Origin: a virus
Strand: one strand, 5' to 3'
Length of the DNA stretch: 21,323 bases
IMG/VR virus record: IMGVR_UViG_3300030389_002312
Span: 1 to 21,323 of that record
Under the pieces are notes generated by a model. The model did not search any database. It saw only the letters and a list, made by a program, of their open reading frames with translations, and had not been told where the DNA came from. Shown here one piece after another: positions 1 to 5,939 of this stretch; position 1 is the first letter of the stretch; each line of letters begins with the position of its first letter. The position numbers and the translations under genes are program-made.

Positions 1-55
1 ATGTACAGCAAAATATATTTTTTTTTTGTATACCCATATCCCCTTTTATTTTTTT

Positions 56-340
56 TTACATTTTAGATTCATAACCACTCTTCCTATTATGACATACTGC
101 GCACATACTTTGCCAGTTATCTCTATTCCAAAACTCTCCACCGAGTCTAACTGGTTTTATGTGGTCAACAACGCTAGCTAACTTATTACATACAACACAT
201 AATGGATTTTGTTTTATGTAGATAGCTCTTGCTTTTTTCCAGCGCCTTGTGTTGTATCTTTTTTCTTTATATGTTCTTTTAGACATATCTTTTTTTTGTG
301 ACCAGTATGCTGGCGTAGCTTTCTTATTTAGTCTTGGCAT
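56..340 (-). CDS. HNH endonuclease
   Basis: Predicted 94-aa HNH nuclease. A basic N-terminal half (residues 1-45, rich in K and R) precedes a zinc-ribbon-type HNH core: C48xxC51, D59-H60, N75, C80xxC83 and H84-N85 with K87. Together these give the His-Asn-His metal site and the four-cysteine structural zinc. In HK97-like phages such proteins work with the terminase at the cos site, and their genes sit directly before the small terminase. Here the gene is at the left edge and the small terminase at the right edge, so they would be neighbours in a circular molecule. I chose the ATG at 340, which overlaps the end of the upstream gene by 17 bp. An in-frame start at 385 would add a 15-residue extension deeper inside that gene and looks less likely. 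The family assignment is firm; the packaging role is inferred. Confidence 0.85.
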   Translation of the reverse strand: MPRLNKKATPAYWSQKKDMSKRTYKEKRYNTRRWKKARAIYIKQNPLCVVCNKLASVVDHIKPVRLGGEFWNRDNWQSMCAVCHNRKSGYESKM

Positions 341-827
341 AATATCTATTGTATAGTTCGTTATCAGTCCACTTACATACAGCAATGCTGTATAAATATT
401 TGTATGGTACTAAAATAATTACGCTACCTCTACCTTTTACGCTACGAGTATGCCAATCGCCACGCGGTATTGTCTTACCATTATTCTCTATATATCTTAA
501 TACACACTCGCCAGCTACCTCATTACGATCAACCCATAACCAACCAATCGGCGAAGCAATTACAATAAAGTCAGCTCTACCAAACAAAGAACCACGTAAG
601 CCACTATTGTTTCTTATCTCTAACCATCTATGAGTCATTGAGTATTCTTTATCTTGTTTCTGTATTCTGCTTGGCCCTTTGACATCTATTGTTTTAGCCA
701 AGCCATTCATACTACAAACTAAATCAATATGCTCAGAGCTATCTATTATATCTTCTGTAAAACTTACATGCATCTTACGCTGTCTACATAACTTTACTAT
801 TCTATGTTCAGACCAATTACGCTTCAT
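324..827 (-). CDS. PD-(D/E)XK nuclease-like protein
   Basis: A 167-aa protein that I do not recognise by name. It has the layout of a small PD-(D/E)XK nuclease: D35 in HIDLVC at the end of a hydrophobic strand, then D48-V-K50 in TIDVKG. A second conserved-looking block follows (WLEIRNNSG at 68-76, GRADFIVI at 83-90), then a strand ending in WVDRNE. This is typical of restriction-like or repair nucleases rather than a binding protein. Its ATG overlaps the stop of the cytosine methyltransferase as ATGA, so translation of the two is probably coupled. The pairing suggests a restriction-modification-like or DNA-modification role, but this is inference. The nuclease fold is a motif-level call, with no similarity search behind it. 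Confidence 0.6.
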   Translation of the reverse strand: MKRNWSEHRIVKLCRQRKMHVSFTEDIIDSSEHIDLVCSMNGLAKTIDVKGPSRIQKQDKEYSMTHRWLEIRNNSGLRGSLFGRADFIVIASPIGWLWVDRNEVAGECVLRYIENNGKTIPRGDWHTRSVKGRGSVIILVPYKYLYSIAVCKWTDNELYNRYYAKTK

Positions 828-1459
828 ATTGTACTTATTAATATTTCTTTTATAAGTTGTTCTGGTATTATACTTCTAGTATAATTATCTGATATGCCTT
901 GTGTACCAGTCTTAGAACCTCTTGGTGCTGCTTCATGGTGGCATTGTGTATTACCGTTGAAACATTCTGCTCTTGGTTGCCAGCCTTCTGGGTTAAATAA
1001 ATCTGCTATGTTGTTAGACCAAATGTCAGTTGGTTTTGCTCTTGTATCACCATACTTACAATACCAAACTGTTGCTCTTGGTATATGTTTTAATATAGGT
1101 AAAGATCTTAATTTGCCTCTAGGATTTTCTATAAAAAAGTAAGTAGGGTTACAAGCTTTGATAATTTCTAAAGTCTTATTAACTATGGCTAAACCTAATA
1201 AAGCTTCCTTTGTTTTAGGTGTATTGTCTTTATGCCAATGATAACCTATTGAAGCTACAGAAAAAAAAGTACAAGGAGGGCTAGCCCATATGACTCTAGG
1301 GTTAATATCAGTAAATATATTTAATGGTAACTCTAATATATCGCCTACTATGTCTATGCCGTCAAAATTATTTATATCTGTAGATATTACAGTATAACCA
1401 TAATGTTCAGCTACTTTACCAAAAGACCTAGAACCAGCGAATAATTCAAGCGCTCTCAT
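824..1459 (-). CDS. DNA (cytosine-5) methyltransferase, short phage type
   Basis: Predicted 211-aa SAM-dependent C5-cytosine methyltransferase. Motif I is LELFAGSRSFG (residues 4-14). Motif IV is ASPPC with the catalytic cysteine at C63. Motif VI is FFIENP (108-113), with proline where many family members have valine. A later KYGDTRAKPTDIW block (135-147) and a terminal IPEQL-type motif (198-202) resemble motifs VIII and X. At about 210 residues it is much shorter than typical bacterial enzymes (300-400 aa), with little room for a target-recognition domain; this compact form is known in phages. No classical restriction gene is present, but the next gene is PD-(D/E)XK-like and coupled to it. 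The likely role is modifying phage DNA against host restriction. I took the ATG at 1459 rather than a TTG at 1468; the start overlaps the upstream gene by 14 bp. Confidence 0.88.
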   Translation of the reverse strand: MRALELFAGSRSFGKVAEHYGYTVISTDINNFDGIDIVGDILELPLNIFTDINPRVIWASPPCTFFSVASIGYHWHKDNTPKTKEALLGLAIVNKTLEIIKACNPTYFFIENPRGKLRSLPILKHIPRATVWYCKYGDTRAKPTDIWSNNIADLFNPEGWQPRAECFNGNTQCHHEAAPRGSKTGTQGISDNYTRSIIPEQLIKEILISTI

Positions 1460-1985
1460 CTTTTCCAAATATTTCTTTAAACCTTTTTCTTTTTAGGTCA
1501 GCCATGCTTTGGGGCTTATAGTTTACTTTCTGGCCTTCTTTTAGTCCTCTCTCAATAATCTTATAAGTGTGCATATCTTCTAATACCTTAGCACGTTGAT
1601 TGCCTTCGTAGTGTTTTATGGCTTCTGCTATTTCAGCGAGCTTTAAGCGCTCATAAAACTTACCATGCTGGCCTCTCTTCATTCTATCGCATATTAATCT
1701 AAACTCTTCTATTGTTAGAATAGGAAAATCTTTTATTATTGCCTCTACAGCATATATTATATCGTCGTCTGTAGTTAGTGTACGCTTGGCATCTACGAAC
1801 TGACATAAGTCCATTACTAAAGCGCATAGTATCTGCTTAGTTTGTTTTGGCTGTAATCTAAGCGCTTTGCGCACGTTTAAGCCTTCTTTAAAAGCTTCTT
1901 TTGGTGTGTACTTAACTATTCCCTTCGTTGAAATAGTTTCTAAGGCCTTCGCCACTAATTTTTGTTCTGTCAAATCCGTTTGCAT
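1446..1985 (-). CDS. Unknown protein of the replication block
   Basis: A 179-aa mostly helical, charged protein with no recognised catalytic motif. A central part has an acidic start (TTDDDIIYAV, about residues 71-80), then FPILTIEEF and GKFYERLKLAEIAEAI (about 108-123). This pattern occurs in small Bacteroidetes phage proteins beside helicase-loader-like genes, where the GK..Y.RL block is the most conserved part. I cannot assign a function. It sits between the winged-helix initiator candidate and the methyltransferase, overlapping the former by 74 bp. The ATG at 1985 was chosen because it follows an A-rich stretch (AAAACAAAAAAC) like other starts here. An ATG at 2006 and a GTG at 2009 are alternatives. 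Confidence 0.6.
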   Translation of the reverse strand: MQTDLTEQKLVAKALETISTKGIVKYTPKEAFKEGLNVRKALRLQPKQTKQILCALVMDLCQFVDAKRTLTTDDDIIYAVEAIIKDFPILTIEEFRLICDRMKRGQHGKFYERLKLAEIAEAIKHYEGNQRAKVLEDMHTYKIIERGLKEGQKVNYKPQSMADLKRKRFKEIFGKDESA

Positions 1986-2559
1986 TGTTTTTTGTTTTGA
2001 AATCATCACATCTTCTAATCCAATTTCGAGCTGCTGCCTTCCAGTTTATAATAGGCTTGCCTTTGCCTTGTACCCAGCCGTTGCTCTCATAATGGTCATA
2101 AAATTTATTAGCTTCTTTTTCGGTACTACCAGCTTCTATAAAAGCATCTATTACAACCATATTATTTACGGGTGTACGTTCTCTATTTGTTTTATTAGAT
2201 TGTTTTTTTATATTGATATTAGTATGCCGTAAAATATACGGGTACTCTTTCGCAGAATTTACGGCTGCATCTTCGCAAAAGTTGCTATTTGCTAACCGTA
2301 AAAAACGCTGGTAAGATCCTTCTATTTTCTTTTTTGTTCTTACAATAATCCCTTGCTTTACTAGCTTACTTATAGACTTTTCTACTGAGCTAAGGCTAGC
2401 TTGTGTAAAATCTGCTAGGTGTTCATTACTTACAAAACATTCTAAGCCGTTGTTACTGAAGCTGTGTACTTCTAAAATAATTAGCTTATCAGTCCACGTT
2501 AAGCCCTTCTCTAAATAAAGTTTTTTTGGTATCCAAACGCCTTTAAATTCTCTATTCAT
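1912..2559 (-). CDS. Winged-helix replication initiator or helicase-loader-like protein
   Basis: A 215-aa protein with an N-terminal winged helix-turn-helix. GVWIPKKLYL (7-16) leads into the helical segment LTWTDKLIILEVHSF, the HTH spans about residues 43-67 (SNEHLADFTQASLSSVEKSI), and the wing reaches about residue 75. This opening is typical of phage replication proteins of the O/DnaD-like type. A polar linker (90-135) follows, then a C-terminal block FYDHYESNGW...INWKAAARNWIRR (153-183) of the kind found at the end of phage primosome or helicase-loading proteins. The likely role is origin binding and recruitment of host replication machinery, fitting the absence of a phage polymerase or helicase. 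The ATG at 2559 forms an ATGA overlap with the upstream nuclease stop; an earlier in-frame ATG at 2598 would lie inside that gene. Confidence 0.7.
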   Translation of the reverse strand: MNREFKGVWIPKKLYLEKGLTWTDKLIILEVHSFSNNGLECFVSNEHLADFTQASLSSVEKSISKLVKQGIIVRTKKKIEGSYQRFLRLANSNFCEDAAVNSAKEYPYILRHTNINIKKQSNKTNRERTPVNNMVVIDAFIEAGSTEKEANKFYDHYESNGWVQGKGKPIINWKAAARNWIRRCDDFKTKNNANGFDRTKISGEGLRNYFNEGNS

Positions 2560-2900
2560 AGTACGTCGTTTTTTCGTAGCATCTCGATAATCTCGCAAAA
2601 ATCTTCTAGCTGTATTGCTACTATTGGCGGCCTTCTGTTTAGCTTATGTACTACTATTTTATACTTACCCTCCATATCCATCATTTCCTCTAATACATCA
2701 TGCAAGTACTTACCAGTTTCAACGGCTTTACATTGTACTATAAAGGGCGCAGTTTCTTCTGGCATAAGATCTATACCATTATCGTCATAATACTTACCGT
2801 AATAGCTACTGCGCTTTGGCTCTGTGCCTAAAGCTTCGCCAAGTATTTTAGCAGCTTTTAGCTCCCATTGTTTGCCTTTTATTCTGCTATTTATACCCAT
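2556..2900 (-). CDS. Holliday-junction-resolvase-like PD-(D/E)XK nuclease
   Basis: A 114-aa protein with the residue order of archaeal/phage Hjc-type resolvases and small restriction-like nucleases. SRIKGKQWELKAAKIL contains E13 on the first helix. GIDLMPE has the metal-binding D44. FIVQCKAVE provides the Q56-x-K58 pair at the end of the next strand. The length suits a single-domain structure-specific endonuclease that would work as a dimer on branched DNA during replication or before packaging. It lies 3 bp after the RecE-like nuclease and overlaps the next gene by 4 bp, so it belongs to the replication/recombination operon. VRR-NUC-type nucleases are a close alternative. The nuclease fold is fairly sure; resolvase specificity is inferred. 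Confidence 0.7.
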   Translation of the reverse strand: MGINSRIKGKQWELKAAKILGEALGTEPKRSSYYGKYYDDNGIDLMPEETAPFIVQCKAVETGKYLHDVLEEMMDMEGKYKIVVHKLNRRPPIVAIQLEDFCEIIEMLRKNDVL

Positions 2901-2903
2901 AAC

Positions 2904-3653
2904 TTATATAGCCCACGCTGGTACGTCTAAATCAAAGTAACCAAAAGTACTTACTTGGTCGTAGCCAGTAGCTTCACCATTCCAAGTCTTAAAATTTTTT
3001 AATAATTCTTCTAACTCTTGCTTACCACGCTGTAAAATCTCTGGTGTTAGCTTATAACAAGTCACTACATACGGGCTTGTTTTTTCTAGTGCTATAATCC
3101 AATGCTCTTTGATCTCATGGCCTAAAGTTTTTTCTAAAAGCCTACAATATATATACCCTTGTATATGGTATTTTTGTCTATAGCTGTCGCTAGTAAAATC
3201 TCTTGGTGATCCCTTCTGGCAAGTTTTAAGATCAACGCAGTACTTAGAACTAAAACCATCAGCAAAGCCTCTAAACGGTACACCACCTATTGACCCTTTT
3301 AGCTCTTGCTCAAATGCCATACAGTCTTTAAGTATTTTGCTGGCTATTGGGTGAGCTTCTACAGCTGCTTTTATTTTCTGTATTTCGTTATGCTCTGATG
3401 GGCTTAACCAAATAGCTTTAGGGTTCGATTCTACTAATTCTTTATACGCTTTAGTACCTCTCCTTACTTCTAATACTTTATAATTTTTAGAAAATTCTTT
3501 TGGCTCTAATATGGCCGCATGAACTGCCGTACCAAAACGCATCGCTGGCGTTTCATGTTGTTCTCTATTTTTATATGCTATAAAGTGAGCTGGGCTATTA
3601 GCAAAATTTTTAATACTACTAAAACTTAAAGGATAATATTTAGATATGTTCAT
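2904..3653 (-). CDS. RecE-like PD-(D/E)XK exonuclease
   Basis: A 249-aa nuclease resembling the C-terminal domain of exodeoxyribonuclease VIII (RecE) and related PDDEXK phage enzymes. Recognisable parts are the opening LSFSSIKNFANSPAHF (9-24), the helix RFGTAVHAAILEP with H45 (39-51), FRGFADGF with D132, CVDLKT with D141 and K143, and a YHIQGYIYCRLLEK helix carrying Q165 and Y167. Such enzymes degrade one strand of duplex DNA to give single-stranded ends for annealing or recombination. The usual partner, a RecT/Erf-like annealing protein, is not recognisable; the possible ssDNA-binding protein two genes upstream may substitute. The start overlaps the DnaA-like gene by 14 bp. Its length is close to that of isolated RecE catalytic domains. 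Confidence 0.82.
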   Translation of the reverse strand: MNISKYYPLSFSSIKNFANSPAHFIAYKNREQHETPAMRFGTAVHAAILEPKEFSKNYKVLEVRRGTKAYKELVESNPKAIWLSPSEHNEIQKIKAAVEAHPIASKILKDCMAFEQELKGSIGGVPFRGFADGFSSKYCVDLKTCQKGSPRDFTSDSYRQKYHIQGYIYCRLLEKTLGHEIKEHWIIALEKTSPYVVTCYKLTPEILQRGKQELEELLKNFKTWNGEATGYDQVSTFGYFDLDVPAWAI

Positions 3654-3981
3654 TGGTCAAAATTTTCAAAGTGTTATAAAAATCGTTTCTTATCTGATAG
3701 TACCTAATCTTAAAACCTTCATCAGTTCTAAGTAGGTCGTCTACTTTTTTGACGTTGTGTATTACGCAACTGTGATCACGATGGAAGATATACCCTATAT
3801 CAGATAGACTTAGCGCAGTAGTATTGCGTAGCATATGCATAAGCATAGAGCGCATATCTGCATACGCTCTACGCCTATTATCTTCTTTAAGACTAGCCAA
3901 CGTAAAACCACACTTTTTAGCAGATAGCCTTGTACAGTCTTTAGCTATCATTAGTGAAGTATATACTTTATCTTGAATCAT
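3640..3981 (-). CDS. DnaA domain IV-like DNA-binding protein
   Basis: A 113-aa protein that looks like a stand-alone version of the C-terminal DNA-binding domain of the initiator DnaA. RRRAYADMRSMLMHMLRN (36-53) matches the long helix of domain IV. LSLSDIGYIF (57-66) and HRDHSCVIHNVKKV (67-80) match the helix-turn-helix and the signature seen in bacterial DnaA as RDHTTVxHAxxKI. There is no AAA+ ATPase domain. It could bind DnaA-box-like sites in the phage origin, compete with host DnaA, or act as a transcription factor. It sits in the replication operon between the possible ssDNA-binding protein (1-bp overlap) and the RecE-like nuclease. The domain match is good; the role is inferred. Confidence 0.75.
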   Translation of the reverse strand: MIQDKVYTSLMIAKDCTRLSAKKCGFTLASLKEDNRRRAYADMRSMLMHMLRNTTALSLSDIGYIFHRDHSCVIHNVKKVDDLLRTDEGFKIRYYQIRNDFYNTLKILTNEHI

Positions 3982-4430
3982 TAGAACTGATTAAAAGTAT
4001 CGTTACGAGTTTCAACTTGTGGCGCTTGCGCTTCGTTCTTAAAATAATCCAAACATTTATTAGCTGCATCTTGATACTCGGTAAATGATTTACCAGAGCC
4101 TAGCATAAAAGCAGCAATTTTTAGAGCGCTTTGGCGCTGGATATTTCTTCCTTTAGCGCTTTCGTTAGAATTTGTGTAGCTATTGTTGCTAGGTGTATAT
4201 CCAGTATCTTTTTTAACTCTTAGGCGTAAGCCGTCAGCAGTTTTTTTAACTTCGCTATACAGAACGTCATCGCCTACTTGATACGGTGCGCTTTCGCTTT
4301 TACCTAGCGCATACCCTTGTACGCCATCAGACATTTGTACGTTATGGATATGGAATACAGTTCCATCTGGTGCGCTCCATGTTTTTACGTTTTCGCGGAG
4401 CTGTTGAATTTGTGATTTTACTTCACTCAT
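3981..4430 (-). CDS. Possible ssDNA-binding replication protein
   Basis: A 149-aa protein without a firm family. Residues 15-74 are rich in predicted beta strands (VKTWSAPDGTVFHIHNVQM, GVQGYALGK, DDVLYSEVKKTADGLRLRVKK), compatible with an OB-like fold. A disordered Asn/Ser-rich linker follows (about 76-95). A C-terminal helical part (QRQSALKIAAFML 98-110, EYQDAANKCLDYF 118-130) ends in a short acidic/polar tail. The layout of fold, flexible linker and tail recalls phage single-strand-binding proteins. Its place at the head of the replication operon, before DnaA-like and RecE-like genes, fits. Its ATG overlaps the stop of the preceding 50-aa gene by 3 bp. The function is inferred and a different role in replication is possible. 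Confidence 0.5.
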   Translation of the reverse strand: MSEVKSQIQQLRENVKTWSAPDGTVFHIHNVQMSDGVQGYALGKSESAPYQVGDDVLYSEVKKTADGLRLRVKKDTGYTPSNNSYTNSNESAKGRNIQRQSALKIAAFMLGSGKSFTEYQDAANKCLDYFKNEAQAPQVETRNDTFNQF

Positions 4431-4579
4431 TTTATTTGTTTTTTAGTATAAGCTTTAAATAAATCTTGCTTAAACTGGTTTATAATTCTTTCTGTTTTCG
4501 CGTCTAGCGCTTGTTTAGCTATGTACGCACGCCATGACTCATAGTCTTTTATAGGCTCTTTAGGGTATACTGTTTTCAT
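4427..4579 (-). CDS. Unknown 50-aa protein, first gene of the replication operon
   Basis: A short ORF starting ATG AAA ACA GTA after an A/T-rich leader (TTTAAAA) and ending in a TGA that overlaps the ATG of the next gene. The product (MKTVYPKEPIKDYESWRAYI... to ...KAYTKKQIK) is charged and helical, with no membrane segment or motif that I recognise. The coupled stop/start and codon use like its neighbours support real translation. It is the first gene after the terminator-like structure at 4673-4698 and so the likely head of the early/replication transcript. Confidence 0.6.
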   Translation of the reverse strand: MKTVYPKEPIKDYESWRAYIAKQALDAKTERIINQFKQDLFKAYTKKQIK

Positions 4580-4625
4580 TTTTAAATAATTGTGATGCTA
4601 ATATCTTATGTACAACATGTTAATA

Positions 4626-4655
4626 CAAGTAGACATACTTATTAGTTATTAACAA
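4626..4655 (-). promoter_or_regulatory. Weak candidate promoter for the replication operon
   Basis: TTG at 4655-4653 and TCTACTTG at 4633-4626, separated by 19 nt as in the strong promoter at 19.1 kb. The -7 box has two mismatches to TAnnTTTG, so this is a weak candidate. It lies after the terminator and 47 nt before the first replication gene. Confidence 0.3.
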
Positions 4656-4672
4656 TAAATATTTAATAATGT

Positions 4673-4698
4673 AAAAGGCCGACTCCGTAGAGCCAGCC
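4673..4698 (-). terminator. Rho-independent terminator with UACG tetraloop
   Basis: On the minus strand GGCTGGCTC (4698-4690), loop TACG, GAGTCGGCC (4685-4677), then TTTT. The stem has nine pairs, two of them G-U, closed by C-G around a UNCG-class tetraloop, which is unusually stable. The T run is short (TTTTACATT). It ends the lysis-gene transcript and the short RNA predicted from the promoter at 4750-4780. Confidence 0.75.
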
Positions 4699-4722
4699 TA
4701 ACACAATGAAAACATAAATCAA

Positions 4723-4743
4723 GGGCGTACAAACAAAACGCCC
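4723..4743 (-). other. Hairpin at the predicted RNA 5' end
   Basis: Perfect 6-bp GC-rich stem, GGGCGT and ACGCCC, around a 9-nt loop, followed by TTGATTTATG. It starts within a nucleotide or two of the predicted transcription start. It could be a 5' protective stem-loop or a weak first terminator. Confidence 0.55.
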
Positions 4744-4749
4744 AGTTTG

Positions 4750-4780
4750 CAAATATACTACTCTACTTTATTTTTTGCAA
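4750..4780 (-). promoter_or_regulatory. Bacteroidetes-type promoter before the short RNA
   Basis: A -7 box TATATTTG (4757-4750) matches TAnnTTTG exactly. A -33 TTG (4780-4778) lies 20 nt upstream, inside the last codons of the preceding gene. The -7 box abuts that gene's TAG stop. It has the same octamer as the promoter at 19113-19142. Expected transcription start is about 4743-4745. Confidence 0.6.
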
Positions 4781-4961
4781 GTAATAATTTAATATCTTGT
4801 ACAGCTTGTAAAAGTTGCTTTACATCTTCTTTATACTCTCGGCAGTCATTTTCAATATTTTTAACTCTTACGCTAAGTTTTGTATAGTCACCATGAAACT
4901 TAAACACAGTACCAATTAAGGCTATAGCCAGCATTATTAACTCGTATTGTGTGATGTCCAT
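4758..4961 (-). CDS. Small membrane/coiled-coil protein of the lysis block
   Basis: A 67-aa protein with one N-terminal membrane segment (about residues 7-22, YELIMLAIALIGTVFKF) followed by a charged heptad-like coiled coil (28-63, VRVKNIENDC...VKQLLQAVQDIKLLL). Its ATG overlaps the holin stop by 1 bp, placing it in the lysis cassette. Topology and position would suit an inner-membrane spanin-like or holin-modulating protein, but no spanin partner with a lipobox was found, so the role stays open. Confidence 0.65.
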   Translation of the reverse strand: MDITQYELIMLAIALIGTVFKFHGDYTKLSVRVKNIENDCREYKEDVKQLLQAVQDIKLLLAKNKVE

Positions 4962-5374
4962 TATTTCTTTACATATTTATCTGCACTACGCAGCACAAAA
5001 TACCCACCAACAGAAGTAAGTAATAAACTTTCTAATAAGTTTATGTACGCATCTTTTACACATAATATATTGAAAGCATCGAGTAAAGCAAATATTAAAA
5101 ATATAATACAGCTACCAAGTACTATTAATGGCCTTACCATAGAGCTTAATTTATTTTGGCTGTCGCTAGTCCAACGCTTTGTCACTTCTGCTTCTGCCTC
5201 CGCTTGAAATAAATAAGGCTCTGCTTGCTCTGTTAGATCTTCGCTATCAAGTAAATTTTTTACTATACCTAAGCCGCCTTTGTCGGGTAGTAGCTCTCCA
5301 ACAGTATCTAAAATATTTGGAGCTTTTGACTTTAGCCATTTACCTAAACCAGTATCTTTAATCTTTTTACTCAT
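4961..5374 (-). CDS. Holin, GTA/3TM-holin type
   Basis: A 137-aa protein with a basic amphipathic N-terminus (KKIKDTGLGKWLKSKAP), an Ala/Glu-rich helix (55-66, FQAEAEAEVTKR) and a sequence WTSDSQNKLSSMVRPLIVL in which the RP dipeptide (81-82) precedes a membrane segment (about 82-104). A second segment follows at 111-129 and the end is basic. The 'dsW..k..RPl' pattern before the first membrane segment is typical of the GTA_holin_3TM group. The holin would form lesions in the inner membrane and release the amidase encoded just upstream, with which it overlaps by 8 bp. Confidence 0.75.
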   Translation of the reverse strand: MSKKIKDTGLGKWLKSKAPNILDTVGELLPDKGGLGIVKNLLDSEDLTEQAEPYLFQAEAEAEVTKRWTSDSQNKLSSMVRPLIVLGSCIIFLIFALLDAFNILCVKDAYINLLESLLLTSVGGYFVLRSADKYVKK

Positions 5375-5786
5375 TACAAAATTTTTCGCCGTACTTCTCT
5401 ACCACATCAAAACTAGGGCAAGCCTTATTTACATTTGGTAAATCGCAATGGCCTTTAATTTCAACTTTGCCAAATATCATACGTAGGCAAAGCATAAGAG
5501 TATAAAAACTATTGTGTTGAGCTTCTGTAAAATTATCTTCTGGCTTTCCTATATCATCTATACCGCCTACTAAGCATACCCCAATACAGTCGTTATAACC
5601 TTTTGCATGAGCGCCACGCTGAGTTATTGGCCTACCAGTTTCAGTAGTGCCGTCGCGCCTAATGATAAAATGATAACCGCAGCCTTTCCATTTTCTTGCC
5701 TTGTGCCAGCTATCTATTTCTTTTAGGCCAATATCTTGCGTTTCTTTTGTAGCGCTACAATGTAATATAACTTTATTAAAATTCAT
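5367..5786 (-). CDS. N-acetylmuramoyl-L-alanine amidase (endolysin)
   Basis: A 139-aa single-domain zinc amidase of the T7-lysozyme/PGRP (Amidase_2) type, which cuts the bond between N-acetylmuramic acid and L-alanine in peptidoglycan. Zinc ligands are H9 (VILHCSAT), H113 (KGHCD) and C123 (KACPSFD). Catalytic residues matching T7 Y46 and K128 are Y38 (GCGYHFII) and K121. H60 in RGAHAKGYN and the CIGVCLVGG strand are also typical. There is no signal peptide, so export depends on the holin encoded downstream. There is no separate cell-wall-binding domain, usual for phages of Gram-negative hosts. Its ATG overlaps the stop of the preceding 50-aa ORF. Confidence 0.93.
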   Translation of the reverse strand: MNFNKVILHCSATKETQDIGLKEIDSWHKARKWKGCGYHFIIRRDGTTETGRPITQRGAHAKGYNDCIGVCLVGGIDDIGKPEDNFTEAQHNSFYTLMLCLRMIFGKVEIKGHCDLPNVNKACPSFDVVEKYGEKFCNE

Positions 5787-5935
5787 AGCCTAGTATTTTC
5801 ACTTACAATAAGTGCCATAAGGTCATTGACTTTGTTTATAAGCTCTTGTATTTTATTGTGCCTATCGTTATCACTAGACCTAGTTGGTAAGTCTGATATA
5901 GTGTGGTTATTATTTGATTTTTCTAGCCAGTCCAT
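5783..5935 (-). CDS. Unknown 50-aa protein before the amidase
   Basis: A short ORF beginning ATG GAC TGG CTA after an A-rich stretch (TTAAAAAA) just past the tail-protein stop. It ends in a TGA that overlaps the amidase ATG. The product is hydrophilic with a C-terminal helix (HNKIQELINKVNDLMALIVSENTRL, about 26-50) that could form a coiled coil. No family is recognised. Filling the gap exactly and coupling to the amidase argue that it is translated. Confidence 0.6.
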   Translation of the reverse strand: MDWLEKSNNNHTISDLPTRSSDNDRHNKIQELINKVNDLMALIVSENTRL

Positions 5936-5939
5936 TTTT

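Larger units (their letters stand above)
4673..4744 (-). ncRNA. Candidate short structured RNA or attenuated leader (about 70 nt)
   Basis: A consensus promoter whose expected start is near 4744 is followed at once by a hairpin, GGGCGT (4743-4738) / ACGCCC (4728-4723) with a 9-nt loop. A 24-nt single-stranded stretch and the UACG terminator hairpin come next. Nothing longer than a 5-codon ORF fits inside. The arrangement predicts a discrete, stable transcript of about 70 nt, or a leader whose terminator controls read-through into the replication operon. Alternatively these are tandem terminators for the lysis genes and the promoter match is chance. No known RNA family is recognised. Confidence 0.45.

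Noticed and set aside
1-20. TATATTTTG on the minus strand as a promoter for the small terminase
   Set aside because: One extra base in the box and no TTG at the right distance; poly-A/T sequence makes chance matches likely.
1363-1370. TAATTTTG (fits TAnnTTTG) inside the methyltransferase gene
   Set aside because: No -33 TTG at 19-21 nt and no gene start at a suitable distance. Similar lone matches at 2942 and 5408 were dropped for the same reason.
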